Counted from the first letter of the stretch, positions 1 through 8,924 are shown. The stretch: DNA of 64,000 nucleotides from Myxococcota bacterium (GCA_030748735.1 JASMLK010000055.1:56778-120777), one strand, 5' to 3'. A program made the numbers and translations. The notes: a model not told the origin generated them from the letters alone.

Positions 1-500
1 TCGGCGACCCGCTCGACCCCAAGACCTTCCTCGGCCCGCTGATCCACGAGCAGCATCTCGAGCGTGTGCTCGGCTACGTGGCTTCCGGAATCGCGGAAGG
101 TGCAGAGCTCGTTGTTGGCGGTAAGCGCGCCGAGTTCGCAGGGCCCTTCATGCAGGCCACGCTCTTCAGCGGCGTCGAATCGGAAATGCGGATCGCGTGT
201 GAGGAGATCTTCGGCCCCGTGCTCTCCGTCATGTGCGTCGAGGACGCGGAGCAAGCAGCACGCGTCGCAAACGAGACGCGCTATGGGCTCGGCGCCGGGA
301 TCTGGACTCGCGACGTGAAGACAGCGCTGCGTTTCGCGGAGAGCGTTCGCGCAGGAAACGTCTGGGTCAACCAGTACGGCAGCCTGCCGCACACTGTGCC
401 CTTCGGCGGCTATGGCCATTCCGGACAGGGACGTGAGGGAGGCCGGCAGGCCCTCGAAGAGTACACACAGATCAAGAACGTGAGCATCGACCTCGGGTGA
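1..500 (+). CDS. Aldehyde dehydrogenase, C-terminal part (runs off left edge)
   Basis: NAD(P)-dependent oxidation of an aldehyde to its acid. The reading frame is already open at base 3 and ends at 500, giving the last ~165 residues of a family that is usually ~480-500 residues long. The EEIFGPVLSV segment, the 'YGLGAGIWTRD' stretch, 'GNVWVN' and the C-terminal 'PFGGYGHSGQGREGG' are classic late ALDH landmarks; the catalytic Cys and Glu would lie upstream of the window. It is followed after 40 bases by a zinc alcohol dehydrogenase on the same strand, so an alcohol-aldehyde-acid oxidation pair is likely (inference). Substrate is unknown. Confidence 0.93.
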   Translation, partial: GDPLDPKTFLGPLIHEQHLERVLGYVASGIAEGAELVVGGKRAEFAGPFMQATLFSGVESEMRIACEEIFGPVLSVMCVEDAEQAARVANETRYGLGAGIWTRDVKTALRFAESVRAGNVWVNQYGSLPHTVPFGGYGHSGQGREGGRQALEEYTQIKNVSIDLG

Positions 501-540
501 CGCACGTGAGAGACGAGAACAGCGATCGCGACGAGACGGG

Positions 541-1644
541 ATGAAGAGTATGCGCGGTGCGATCCTTCGCGACTTCGATGCAAAGCTCGAGATCGTCGAC
601 CTCGAGCTCGAAGCGCCCAGAGCGGGCGAGGTCAAGATCGACGTCGTCGCCAGTGGGCTATGCCGCAGTGACCTCTCCTGTATCAACGGCACCTTGAAGT
701 CGCCGATGCCTGTCGTGCTCGGACACGAGGCCGCCGGCATCGTATCGGAGCTCGGCGAGGGCGTGAGCAACCTCGCGGTCGGCGACGCGGTGGTCGTGGC
801 CCTCAGCCCGGCCTGCGGTGACTGCCTCTTCTGCAACGAAGGGGCACCCAATCGCTGCCTGAAGATGATCCCCGGTATGATCGGTTCCACCATGCTCGAT
901 GGCAGCACGCGGCTCAGCCTCGGCGGCGAGCAGGTCTACCAGCTATGTGGCGTGGCTTCCTTCGCGGAGCAGGCCGTCGTCTGCGCGATGTCCTGTGTGA
1001 AGGTGGGCGACACGGTTCCTCTCGAGCAGGCCTGCCTGCTCGGCTGCGGGGTACTGACGGGCGCGGGCGCAGCGTTCAATACGCCGGAGATCGGTCCGGA
1101 CGTGTCCGTTGCGGTCATCGGCTGCGGCGGCGTGGGCCTCGCCGCCATCCAAGGCGCTCGGATCGAGGGGGCCGCCCAGATCATCGCCGTGGATGTCGAC
1201 CCCGCGAAGCTCGAGCTCGCCAAGGTGCTCGGCGCGACCCAAACGGTCGACGGCGGCGGCGATGTCCGGAAGGCGATTCGCAAAGCAACTGGCCTCGGCG
1301 TGCACGTCTGCATCGAAGCCATCGGGCACGTGTCCACGATCGAGACCGCGTGGGAGGTGCTCCGTCCCGGTGGCCTCGCCGTGGTCATCGGCATGCCGCG
1401 CGCGGGTGAGAAGATCCCGATTCGAGCGGGGGGGTTGTTCCAGGAGCGGCGCATGGCGGGATGCGTATACGGCGGTGCCGATCCCCATCGCGACATCCCG
1501 CGCGTGCTCGAGCATGTGGGCCGCGGCGAGTTCCAGCTCGATCGAATGATCACCGAGGAGCTGCCGCTCGAACGAGTTCAGGAGGCGATCGACTCGCTCG
1601 CGGCCAGTCACGGTGCGAGGCACGTCATCGTCCCTCGGAGCTGA
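541..1644 (+). CDS. Zinc-dependent alcohol dehydrogenase (MDR superfamily)
   Basis: Oxidises an alcohol with a nicotinamide cofactor in the cytoplasm. The protein has 367 residues, typical for the class III-like/NDMA-dependent branch. Catalytic-zinc ligands are visible as Cys41 (GLCRSDL) and His62-Glu63 (LGHEAAG). The structural zinc lobe has four cysteines at about 92, 95, 98 and 106. The Rossmann motif GCGGVGLAA lies near residue 195. The second in-frame ATG (550) could be the true start because no strong Shine-Dalgarno precedes either. It lies between an aldehyde dehydrogenase and an LLM flavin enzyme in one co-directional run, so it probably belongs to the same catabolic operon. The substrate cannot be told from sequence. 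Confidence 0.93.
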   Translation: MKSMRGAILRDFDAKLEIVDLELEAPRAGEVKIDVVASGLCRSDLSCINGTLKSPMPVVLGHEAAGIVSELGEGVSNLAVGDAVVVALSPACGDCLFCNEGAPNRCLKMIPGMIGSTMLDGSTRLSLGGEQVYQLCGVASFAEQAVVCAMSCVKVGDTVPLEQACLLGCGVLTGAGAAFNTPEIGPDVSVAVIGCGGVGLAAIQGARIEGAAQIIAVDVDPAKLELAKVLGATQTVDGGGDVRKAIRKATGLGVHVCIEAIGHVSTIETAWEVLRPGGLAVVIGMPRAGEKIPIRAGGLFQERRMAGCVYGGADPHRDIPRVLEHVGRGEFQLDRMITEELPLERVQEAIDSLAASHGARHVIVPRS

Positions 1645-1707
1645 GCACCTTCCTACCCTACCGATGAACCAATCGAGACCCAATCAAGAGACGGACAGGA
1701 GAAGATC

Positions 1708-2760
1708 ATGAGGTTTGGAATGCTGCACCTCTTCGAGAGCCCAGAGGGCCGTAGTGAAGCACAGATGATCGACGAGCAACTCAGCCTGATGGAGGCCGCG
1801 GAGGAGTACGGATTCGATTCCCTCTGGCCCGCCGAGCACCACTTCACCGAGTACGGCGTCTGTGGATCCCCGGCCCTGAACCTCGCGGCCATCGCGCGAA
1901 CGACCAGGAAGATCCGCCTCGGCACCGGCGTGTGCGTGCTGCCACTCCACAACCCCATCCGGGTGGCGGAGGACTTTGCCATGCTCGACCAGATGTCCGG
2001 AGGCCGCGTCGACTTCGGAGTTGGCCGCGGCTATCAGCCCATCGAGTTCCAGGGCTTCGGCGTCGATCAGACGCGGAGCGCCAAGATCTTCGACGAGAGC
2101 CTCGAGATCATCCGGCGCGCCTGGACCGAAGAGAAGCTGAACTTCGAGGGCGAGTTCTTCCAGTTCAAGGACCTGGAGATTCGACCGCGCCCCCTGCAGG
2201 ACCCGCACCCCCCGATCTGGATGGCGGCGCTCTCCCAGCAGACGTTCGAGAAGGCCGGCCGGTTGGGCTTCAACCTGCTGCTCTCACCGGTCTTCGGTGG
2301 CTCGCTGCAGGCCGCGCGCGACAACATCCAGCGTTATCGACAAGCGCTGGCGGACAACGGCTTCGACCCGGCGAGCCGCCAGGTGGGCGCGCTGACGATG
2401 ATGTTCGCGGGCAAGTCCCACGAGGAGGCGCGCTCGCAGTTCGCAGAGCCGGTCATCTGGTACTTCCGCACATTCGGGAAGTTCGTCGCACCGAAGGTCG
2501 GCCAGCCCCCGATCCAGGGCTACGAGTGGTACACCGACATTCGCGATCTGGCGAGTGTCGTCGAGTGGGAGACGCTCATCGAGCACGGCGCCGTGATCTG
2601 CGGCGAGACGCCTTACGTAATCGAGAGGCTCCAGGAGATGAAGGAGATGACGGGCATAGACCATCTGCTCGGGTGGACCCGACTCGGTGGTCTTTCCGAC
2701 GACCTCGTCACATCTCACATGGAGCTCATGCGCGACGAGATCATGCCGGCGCTGCGATGA
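1708..2760 (+). CDS. LLM-class flavin-dependent oxidoreductase (luciferase-like)
   Basis: A 350-residue TIM-barrel flavoenzyme of the bacterial luciferase-like superfamily, which uses FMN or F420 for monooxygenation or hydride transfer. The N-terminal 'MRFGMLHLFESPEG' strand, 'DSLWPAEHHFTEYG', 'IRLGTGVCVLPLHNP' and 'LDQMSGGRVDFGVGRGYQP' are hallmark segments. A good ribosome-binding site (AGGAGAAG) sits at 1697-1704. Its stop codon overlaps the start of the following acyl-CoA dehydrogenase (ATGA), showing tight coupling. In this context it could hydroxylate or cleave a side chain ahead of beta-oxidation; this is inference. FMN versus F420 use is not decided by the sequence. Confidence 0.9.
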   Translation: MRFGMLHLFESPEGRSEAQMIDEQLSLMEAAEEYGFDSLWPAEHHFTEYGVCGSPALNLAAIARTTRKIRLGTGVCVLPLHNPIRVAEDFAMLDQMSGGRVDFGVGRGYQPIEFQGFGVDQTRSAKIFDESLEIIRRAWTEEKLNFEGEFFQFKDLEIRPRPLQDPHPPIWMAALSQQTFEKAGRLGFNLLLSPVFGGSLQAARDNIQRYRQALADNGFDPASRQVGALTMMFAGKSHEEARSQFAEPVIWYFRTFGKFVAPKVGQPPIQGYEWYTDIRDLASVVEWETLIEHGAVICGETPYVIERLQEMKEMTGIDHLLGWTRLGGLSDDLVTSHMELMRDEIMPALR

Positions 2761-3866
2761 TCGACTTCGAGATCGGCGACGAACTCGAGCTCGTGCGAGC
2801 CACTGCGCGCGAGTTCGCGGACGACCATCTCAGGCCGACGCTCCGGCAACACGAGTCGACGCGCGCGCTCTCGGATGCGACGCGCGCCGCCTTCCGAGAC
2901 ATCGGCTTCGCGACGCTCGAGTGGCCCGAGTCACTGGGGGGCAGCGGTCTCGGCGGTCTCGCCCGCTTCATCGTGCTTGAGGAGCTTGCGGCGGCCGACC
3001 CCGGCGCGACCCTTGCGCTCGATCCCCTGGGCCCTGCCCTCTACGCCCTGGTCGAGTGCGGCGGCGAAGCGGCGCTCGAACGCTTCGGCACGCCGCTCGC
3101 AGACGGCGAGACCGCCCGTTCCGTGCTGGTGTGGTGTGGCGAAGGGTGCCGCGCCAAGCTCGAATTCGGCGATGACGCGGTCAGCGGCGCGATCCCCTGG
3201 CTGCCCGCCGATGCAGCGGCGCAACTCGTGCTGCTCGACGCCGATGGCGCACACGTGGTGAGCGAGGGCTTTACGCTCGAGCCCGCCCGCGGAGCCGGGC
3301 TGCGCGCTGCGGGGGCGGCGAGCGTCACGCTCGACCGGGCCCCAATCGCGGCCAGCTATCCAGGTGGCGAGGCTGCGGCGCGCGCGGCGGCGCGCGGGCG
3401 TCTGTACACCGCCGCCATGCTGGTCGGCATCGCGCGAGAATCGGCGGATTACTCGCGCGCCTACGCACTGGATCGAGTCACCTTCGGCAAGCCCATCGCC
3501 CACCATCAGGCGCTGGCCTTTCTCATCGCCGACATGGCGACGGCGACGGACTCGGCGCGGCTGGCGGGCTGGGACGCCGCGTGGCGGCTCGATTCGGGCC
3601 ATGGGGCCGAGGAGGCCTGCGCCACGGCTTTCATCGAGGCCGCGGAGCAGGCCATGTATGTCACACCCAATGGCGTACAGATCCTGGGTGGCCATGGATT
3701 CATGCAGGACCACCCCGTGGAAAAGATGATGCGCGAGGCACGTGCGCTCTCGCTCCTTTTCGGTGGCGTCGACGCCGCTCGCAACACGGCGATCTCTGAG
3801 CTGATCGAGAGCGACGGACCGGTACAGCTCACGTGGGAGGCCCCTGATGCGGGTCGAACTGGATGA
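2757..3866 (+). CDS. Acyl-CoA dehydrogenase-fold protein lacking the catalytic Glu
   Basis: A 369-residue ACAD-fold flavoprotein. I chose the ATG at 2757, which overlaps the previous stop, because the frame upstream is the shadow of the LLM gene. The C-terminal FAD-binding part is recognisable (YALDRVTFGKPIAHHQ, then QILGGHGFMQDHPVEKMMRE). At the place where typical enzymes carry the base in an 'EGT' motif, this protein has LFGGVDAARN, so the glutamate is Gly. The next gene, overlapping by 20 bases, is a second ACAD that keeps the Glu. Heteromeric ACADs with one inactive partner are known from steroid side-chain degradation (ChsE/FadE pairs). The pairing here is inferred from overlap and residue loss. 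Confidence 0.9.
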   Translation: MIDFEIGDELELVRATAREFADDHLRPTLRQHESTRALSDATRAAFRDIGFATLEWPESLGGSGLGGLARFIVLEELAAADPGATLALDPLGPALYALVECGGEAALERFGTPLADGETARSVLVWCGEGCRAKLEFGDDAVSGAIPWLPADAAAQLVLLDADGAHVVSEGFTLEPARGAGLRAAGAASVTLDRAPIAASYPGGEAAARAAARGRLYTAAMLVGIARESADYSRAYALDRVTFGKPIAHHQALAFLIADMATATDSARLAGWDAAWRLDSGHGAEEACATAFIEAAEQAMYVTPNGVQILGGHGFMQDHPVEKMMREARALSLLFGGVDAARNTAISELIESDGPVQLTWEAPDAGRTG

Positions 3867-5058
3867 AGCCACACGCAGGCGCGTCGAGGGGATCCGGATG
3901 CTGGGCCGGGCCCAGGTCCGCCCGCTCGGTCTCGAGGCCGATCGCCTGGGCCGCCCCATACCCCCGGACCACGAATTCTTCGAGTTGCTCCTGAAGATCG
4001 GACAAGGGCGGACCCGTTGGAGCGGCGAGCAGGATCCCGCTGCGGAACCCGCTGCGAGAGACGAGAGTGACAGGCCCGAGTTGAAGGCGACCATCGGTAC
4101 CTCCCGCGCGCTGCTGGCGGTCGCAGAAGAACTCTCGTATTGGGATCGCGGTGTCGCGGTCTCGCTCCCGGGCCCCGGGCTCGGCGAGCCGCCGATCATC
4201 GGCATGGGAACGCCGGATCAGAAGGAGCGCTTCCTCCGCCCCTTCATCGATCCGGGAAAGCCGCGCTGGGGATCCTTCGCAATGACGGAGCCGGGCGCGG
4301 GCTCCGATGTCGCCGCGATCCGTACGGTGTGTCGCAAGGACGGCGACCACTGGGTTCTGAACGGGGCCAAGTCGTTCGCCGCCAATGCATCGCGCGCCGA
4401 CTGGATCCTGGTCTGGGCGACGATCGACCGGAACCTCGGGCGAGAGGGACATCGCGCCTTCGTTATCGAGCAGGGTACCCCGGGCCTCGGCGACTTCCAC
4501 GTCGAGAAGAAGATGGGGCTCAAGGCCTATGAGTCCACCTCATTTACCATGCGCGACTGCCGCGTGCCCGCAGACAGCTTGCTGGGTAGCGACGAGCACT
4601 ACGCTCGAAAGGCGGGATTCAAGGGCGCGATGAAGTCCTTCAACTCCACCCGTCCTCTGGTCGCAGCGATGGCGGTCGGCATGGGACGGGCCGCGTTCGA
4701 CGAGGCGCTTGCTTTCGCCAAGGAGCAGGATCTGCTGGGAGACGTCCGCGTCCGTGATCGCCTCGAGCGGATTCGCCGTCGGCTGCGCGTAGCACGCCTG
4801 CTCTGCTGGCGTGCCGCATGGCTCGCCGACCACAGCCGGCCGAACATCGTCGAGGCGTCGATGTCCAAGGCGGTGGCCCCGGCCGTCGCGCTCGAGGCCG
4901 CTAGCCTGGGGATGGAGTTGCTCGGAGAGGTGGGTGCGAGAGGCGAACACCTGATCGAAAAGCTCTTTCGCGACGTCAAGGCAATGGACATCGTGGAGGG
5001 CACGGGGCAGATCCAGCGCATCGTCATGGCCCGGCAACTCGTTCAGCTGCCTCGGTAG
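3847..5058 (+). CDS. Acyl-CoA dehydrogenase, catalytic partner
   Basis: Introduces an alpha,beta double bond into an acyl-CoA, passing electrons to FAD and then to an electron-transfer flavoprotein. It has 403 residues. Visible signatures are FAMTEPGAGSDVAAI in the middle domain, 'WVLNGAKSFAANA' and the C-terminal VEGTGQIQR motif, which holds the expected catalytic glutamate. It overlaps the preceding ACAD-fold gene by 20 bases, consistent with translation-coupled subunits of one heteromer. It closes the first part of the operon: a 188-base gap follows. The acyl substrate is not deducible; linkage to LLM and alcohol/aldehyde dehydrogenases suggests a branched, terpenoid or sterol-like compound (inference). 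Confidence 0.92.
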   Translation: MRVELDEATRRRVEGIRMLGRAQVRPLGLEADRLGRPIPPDHEFFELLLKIGQGRTRWSGEQDPAAEPAARDESDRPELKATIGTSRALLAVAEELSYWDRGVAVSLPGPGLGEPPIIGMGTPDQKERFLRPFIDPGKPRWGSFAMTEPGAGSDVAAIRTVCRKDGDHWVLNGAKSFAANASRADWILVWATIDRNLGREGHRAFVIEQGTPGLGDFHVEKKMGLKAYESTSFTMRDCRVPADSLLGSDEHYARKAGFKGAMKSFNSTRPLVAAMAVGMGRAAFDEALAFAKEQDLLGDVRVRDRLERIRRRLRVARLLCWRAAWLADHSRPNIVEASMSKAVAPAVALEAASLGMELLGEVGARGEHLIEKLFRDVKAMDIVEGTGQIQRIVMARQLVQLPR

Positions 5059-5187
5059 GGGCTTGGCATGACGTCCGTACCAGGACGTTGAGCCAGAACG
5101 CAGCTTGAATGCCTCCTTCCATGGGGTCGAAGCGGCCCCCTCCCAGCCACTTTTTCTAGGCCGGTATGACGGCGATCATACGTCTTC

Positions 5188-5235
5188 CCGATTGTGCAGA
5201 GTAACAAGTGCTACATCGCACTTTGTGCAAATCGG
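5188..5235 (+). promoter_or_regulatory. Nested hairpin abutting the ribosome-binding site of the FAD oxidoreductase pair
   Basis: An outer inverted repeat (CCGATTGTGCA at 5188-5198 against TGCAAATCGG at 5226-5235, with one bulged G) encloses an inner hairpin (AAGTGC 5206-5211, GCACTT 5218-5223). The 3' arm runs into the GGAGG ribosome-binding site at 5234-5238, ahead of the ATG at 5247. The structure could hide the site or act as an operator. No ligand or protein is implied by the sequence. Confidence 0.45.
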
Positions 5236-5246
5236 AGGATCGCAGC

Positions 5247-6911
5247 ATGGCCAGGAACTTCGACGTAATCGTGGTGGGGGCTGGAATCAATGGACTCGCC
5301 TGCGGGGCCTACCTCGCCAAGGCCGGCCTCGAGGTAGCCGTCGTCGAGGCGCGGAACGAATGCGGACCGTTCGCGCTGACGGAGGAGATTTTCGGCGGGG
5401 GCGTTCCCATCGACACCCACGCGGGTGTCTGCTTCGTCACGATGAGCCCTGCACTGGGAGAGCTGGAACTCGATCGCTTCGGACTCGACCTGATCCTGCC
5501 CAGGGTGCCGACCGGAACCGTCTCCAAAGACGGCACCAACGTGCTCTACTACACCGATCTCGACCGAACCTGTGCCGAAATCGCCCGCTTTTCGGAGCGC
5601 GATGCCAAAGCCTATCGGAGATTGCGCGAGAGCGTAATGAAGAACGCGGTCGAGATGCTCGAACGGGGCGTCTTCAGCGCACCGTCGGCTGAGGGGCTCG
5701 AGTACCTCTGGAGCCTGGGAAAACTGGTCGGATTCTCTCCTGAGGATTTCCGCACCATGAATGGTTTCGAGCTACTCGACCTGCTCTTCGAGAACGAAAA
5801 GGTCAAGTGTTCCCTGCTCGGCCAGGCCGCCATTGGAATCTTCGGGGATCCCGCGGAAAAGGGCGAGGGATCTCTAATGACCGTGCTTGGCCAGACCAGC
5901 TCCTTCGGTGTTCCCAGAGGGGGAATGCACAATCTGGTGCATGCCCTGGTTCGCTGCTTTCGACACTACGGCGGAACGCTCCTGCTGAATGCGCCAGTCG
6001 AGCGAGTGGAGTTCGAGGGGGGACGTCCGAGCCTGGTTCATCTCGCCGAACACTCCCCAATCCCCGAGAAGACGCTTCGCTCACGCCAGGCCACGGTGAT
6101 TCACGTCAGCCCACCTGTCGCGTTGCAGATCCTCGATTCCGAGGAACTCGAGCGACATGATCCCAATCTCTTGCGCAAAATGAAGGACTGGGACATGACC
6201 GGCCATTGCGCCTTCACTTCCTACGTTCTCCTCAAGGGCGCTGCACAGTGGAGCTCGCGGACCTGGAACCCGGACATCCAAGAGTGCGCATTTCCGTTGC
6301 GCGCATGGGACTCGTGGGATCACGCCAAGAGCTCATTCCAAACGGCGAAGAACGAGGAGATCTTCGGCGTGGCAGGTGATGTGGGCGAGATCTATCACCT
6401 GAGTTCCGTCGACCCATCGCGGGTTCCGGCCGACGGCAGGACAGCGCTCGTCTACGAGGTCGAATACCCGGTGAACATGCGCCGCTACGGGGGACTCTCG
6501 GCCTGGGACGATCGGGAGATCACCGATCGGCTGCACGAGAGTCATCTCCAGGATCTACGCGATATGCTCGACGACTTCGACGCGGAGCTCATCGACTCCA
6601 CCTATTTCACCCCGATCGACAATTGGCGTCGCAACCCATCCGCAATTCTCGGGCATGAGCTCGGTGGAGATGTGAGCGGTCCGCAGTGGTACGAGGGTCG
6701 CATGCCCAATCGATCTTCGATCGAAGGGCTGTACTTCACCCAGGGCGTCTGGCCGTGTTCGCTCACCCATCTCGGCAGCGCTTACGTAACGGCATGCGCG
6801 ATCGCGGATGACCTCGGCGTCCGCGATCAAGCGTGGTGGAAGAATCGCCCCATGCAGCGGTACATGGAGTTGATGCGCGAAGGCAGCATGAACGTGGAGG
6901 TTACACCATGA
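5247..6911 (+). CDS. FAD-dependent oxidoreductase, phytoene-desaturase/amine-oxidase-like (1)
   Basis: A 554-residue flavoprotein. The N-terminal dinucleotide-binding motif VVGAGINGLACG and the following acidic strand end (VVEARNECGP) bind FAD. The C-terminal part has the usual second FAD segment near 'GLYFTQGVWPCSLTHLG'. This is the crtI/phytoene dehydrogenase-like superfamily, which also covers retinol saturases and many uncharacterised enzymes. I chose the ATG at 5247 because GGAGG lies 8 bases upstream; an in-frame extension to 5208 exists. Its stop overlaps the next gene, a relative of it, by four bases (ATGA), so the two products probably work together. No carotenoid genes are nearby, so carotenoid synthesis is unlikely. 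Confidence 0.85.
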   Translation: MARNFDVIVVGAGINGLACGAYLAKAGLEVAVVEARNECGPFALTEEIFGGGVPIDTHAGVCFVTMSPALGELELDRFGLDLILPRVPTGTVSKDGTNVLYYTDLDRTCAEIARFSERDAKAYRRLRESVMKNAVEMLERGVFSAPSAEGLEYLWSLGKLVGFSPEDFRTMNGFELLDLLFENEKVKCSLLGQAAIGIFGDPAEKGEGSLMTVLGQTSSFGVPRGGMHNLVHALVRCFRHYGGTLLLNAPVERVEFEGGRPSLVHLAEHSPIPEKTLRSRQATVIHVSPPVALQILDSEELERHDPNLLRKMKDWDMTGHCAFTSYVLLKGAAQWSSRTWNPDIQECAFPLRAWDSWDHAKSSFQTAKNEEIFGVAGDVGEIYHLSSVDPSRVPADGRTALVYEVEYPVNMRRYGGLSAWDDREITDRLHESHLQDLRDMLDDFDAELIDSTYFTPIDNWRRNPSAILGHELGGDVSGPQWYEGRMPNRSSIEGLYFTQGVWPCSLTHLGSAYVTACAIADDLGVRDQAWWKNRPMQRYMELMREGSMNVEVTP

Positions 6912-8539
6912 GAACCGACTACGACGTCATCGTCATCGGAGCCGGCCCCAATGGGCTCACGGCGGCGGCCTATCTCGCCGCTGGCGGCAAGCGCGTGGCC
7001 GTAGTGGAGCGCTACGTCGAGACCGGAGGCGGACTGGTCACGCAAGAGATCAGCGGATTTCGTATGAATCACCACGCAACGTACATGATGATGGGTGATC
7101 TCATGCCACCCGTCGCAGACTTCGATCTCCGCAGTCGAGGTGTCGATTTCATCACGCCGGAGATCCAGGCGGCATTCCTGTTCGAAAATAAACAGAGCCT
7201 GATCATCCATGCTGATTCGCGGAAGACCGAGGCCTCGGTCGAGGCGCTCTCGCCCAACGACGGTGCGCGATTTCGACGCATGCATGACGAGTTCTCCGAG
7301 ATGTGTGACGCCTTTCTACTCCCGGCGACCTACGTTCCGCCTGTCGCACCGATCGACCAAACCATCGCGTTGCAGAACTCCGATGAGGTCGGCGAGCGCA
7401 TCGCGTCGATCTCGGATCTCTCTCCAATCGAGGTGATCGAGCGGTACGAATTCGAAGATCCGCGTATCAAGGCCGCATTCCTCTATCTCGCCACCTGCTT
7501 CGGACTCGAAGCCAACGAGGGAGGCCTCGGCTTTCTGGTTCCGATCTATGTATCGCGCATGATGCAGGCCTCCCTCGTACGGGGTGGCTCACACCAGCTC
7601 GCCTCCGCATTGCGGCGGGCCGTGGAGGAGCACGGTGGACAGATCTTCACGAATTCGGCTGTGAAGCAGCTTCTCGTCGAAGATGGCCGCGTAGTCGGAC
7701 TCGATATACCCGGCCGCGGCCAGATCCGCGCCGAGGCCGTACTCAGCACGCTGAACCCCGAACAGACCTTCCTCGAGCTACTACCACGCGAGGTGATCGG
7801 CAGGGAAATCGAACAGGGCATCTCGAACTGGGAGTGGGAACCGACGAGTCTCTTCGTCTTCAACGATGGCATCATCGGAGAGGCCCCCATCTACGAGGGC
7901 TATCCCGACGCAGCCAATCACGCCTTGCTCGCGGTGATGGGCTACGAGAGGCCCGAAGACGTAGTCGATCATCAAGCTGAAGTGGCTCGCGGCGATCGCT
8001 CGCGCATCGCCGGACATGGCTCGACCCTGAGCCTCTTCGATCCTCTGATGGCGCCGAACCACGTTTCGCTCGGTGGTCCACCAGCGCATGTCCTGCGTTG
8101 GGAGTCATGGGCGCCGTACAACGCCGACTGGAGCCATTCCGCAACCGCAGACTACACCGAGCGTTGCCTCGAGTTCTGGACGCGTTATGCACCGAACATC
8201 GCCAACGCCAACTCGCGCGCGCGGGTCACATGGTCCCCCCGCGACATCGAAGCCCACCTCCCCACGATGAAGAGGGGCTCGATCAAGCACGGTGCATACA
8301 TCAGCCTTCAAATGGGTGGAAATCGCCCGATACCCGAATGCTCGGGCTATCGAACACCGATCGAAGGGCTCTATGTGGGTGGATCGGGCACCCATCCAGG
8401 CGGGATGGTGATCATGGGACCGGGATACAACTCCGCACGCATCGTCGCGGAAGATATTGGAGCCGACTTCCCGGACGAACCGGAAATGGTCGTGCGAGCA
8501 CGCGCGCGCGGCTACTTCGATGTGGACGAGGAGAGCTGA
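6908..8539 (+). CDS. FAD-dependent oxidoreductase, phytoene-desaturase/amine-oxidase-like (2)
   Basis: A 543-residue relative of the preceding protein. It starts with VIVIGAGPNGLTAAAYLAAGG, the FAD-binding Rossmann motif, followed by 'VAVVERYVETGGGLVTQEI'. Near the C-terminus 'GLYVGGSGTHPGGMVIMGPG' is the second FAD-contacting motif typical of phytoene-dehydrogenase-like NAD(P)/FAD oxidoreductases. The start codon sits inside the stop of its neighbour (ATGA), so expression is coupled. Two adjacent paralogues suggest a heteromer or two successive desaturation/saturation steps. The reaction is not known, and the family label covers many activities. Confidence 0.87.
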   Translation: MRTDYDVIVIGAGPNGLTAAAYLAAGGKRVAVVERYVETGGGLVTQEISGFRMNHHATYMMMGDLMPPVADFDLRSRGVDFITPEIQAAFLFENKQSLIIHADSRKTEASVEALSPNDGARFRRMHDEFSEMCDAFLLPATYVPPVAPIDQTIALQNSDEVGERIASISDLSPIEVIERYEFEDPRIKAAFLYLATCFGLEANEGGLGFLVPIYVSRMMQASLVRGGSHQLASALRRAVEEHGGQIFTNSAVKQLLVEDGRVVGLDIPGRGQIRAEAVLSTLNPEQTFLELLPREVIGREIEQGISNWEWEPTSLFVFNDGIIGEAPIYEGYPDAANHALLAVMGYERPEDVVDHQAEVARGDRSRIAGHGSTLSLFDPLMAPNHVSLGGPPAHVLRWESWAPYNADWSHSATADYTERCLEFWTRYAPNIANANSRARVTWSPRDIEAHLPTMKRGSIKHGAYISLQMGGNRPIPECSGYRTPIEGLYVGGSGTHPGGMVIMGPGYNSARIVAEDIGADFPDEPEMVVRARARGYFDVDEES

Positions 8540-8543
8540 GGAT

Positions 8544-8924
8544 ATGAGACTCAAGTCCAAAGGTCTGGGGCGGAAGGAATTGGTCTTGGACTTCCGCGAG
8601 TACGAGGTCGTCCGCGAGGACAACGAGGTCGTCGTGGTCGGCACGATTCGAGATCCGGTCAATTGGGATTTCTCGATTCGAGTCTGCGAGGACGATCTCT
8701 CGGGCCTGCTACACCTGGCCGGGAAGAAGGCAATCCTGGGATTGGCATTGCGTTCCCTTTTCAAGCGGAGCAAGGAAGATCACTGGACGCAGGAACTCTC
8801 CGAGCATCTCGCCGAAGGCGCTCTTCGCCTGGAGGCCGCCAAAAAGATGGCGAGTGCCCGACTCGAAGCTCCAGCGCCGCTCTCCGCGAAAATGGAACGG
8901 TCGATCCGGGACAGTTCGAGCTAG
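8544..8924 (+). CDS. Small conserved-looking protein of unknown function
   Basis: A 126-residue protein that I do not recognise. It starts four bases after the previous stop behind a GAGAGCTGAGG-type ribosome-binding site. It is soluble, rich in charged residues, with beta-like stretches (DFREYEVVREDNEVVVVGTI) followed by a helical, Lys/Glu-rich second half. There is no signal peptide or membrane segment. Its position as last gene of the FAD-oxidoreductase unit suggests an accessory role. The stop codon TAG belongs to a dispersed repeat arm (8921-8955), so the natural C-terminus may have been altered by insertion of that repeat. Confidence 0.6.
   Translation: MRLKSKGLGRKELVLDFREYEVVREDNEVVVVGTIRDPVNWDFSIRVCEDDLSGLLHLAGKKAILGLALRSLFKRSKEDHWTQELSEHLAEGALRLEAAKKMASARLEAPAPLSAKMERSIRDSSS

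Noticed and set aside
1932..2756. In-frame upstream extension of the acyl-CoA dehydrogenase at 2757
   Set aside because: It only reads the LLM oxidoreductase gene in another frame; the ATG at 2757 overlaps the previous stop and starts the conserved fold.
5120..5160. GGGGTC...GGCCCC stem followed by a T-run as a terminator after the second acyl-CoA dehydrogenase
   Set aside because: The T-run is about 12 bases away from a weak 6-bp stem, so it does not fit a rho-independent terminator.
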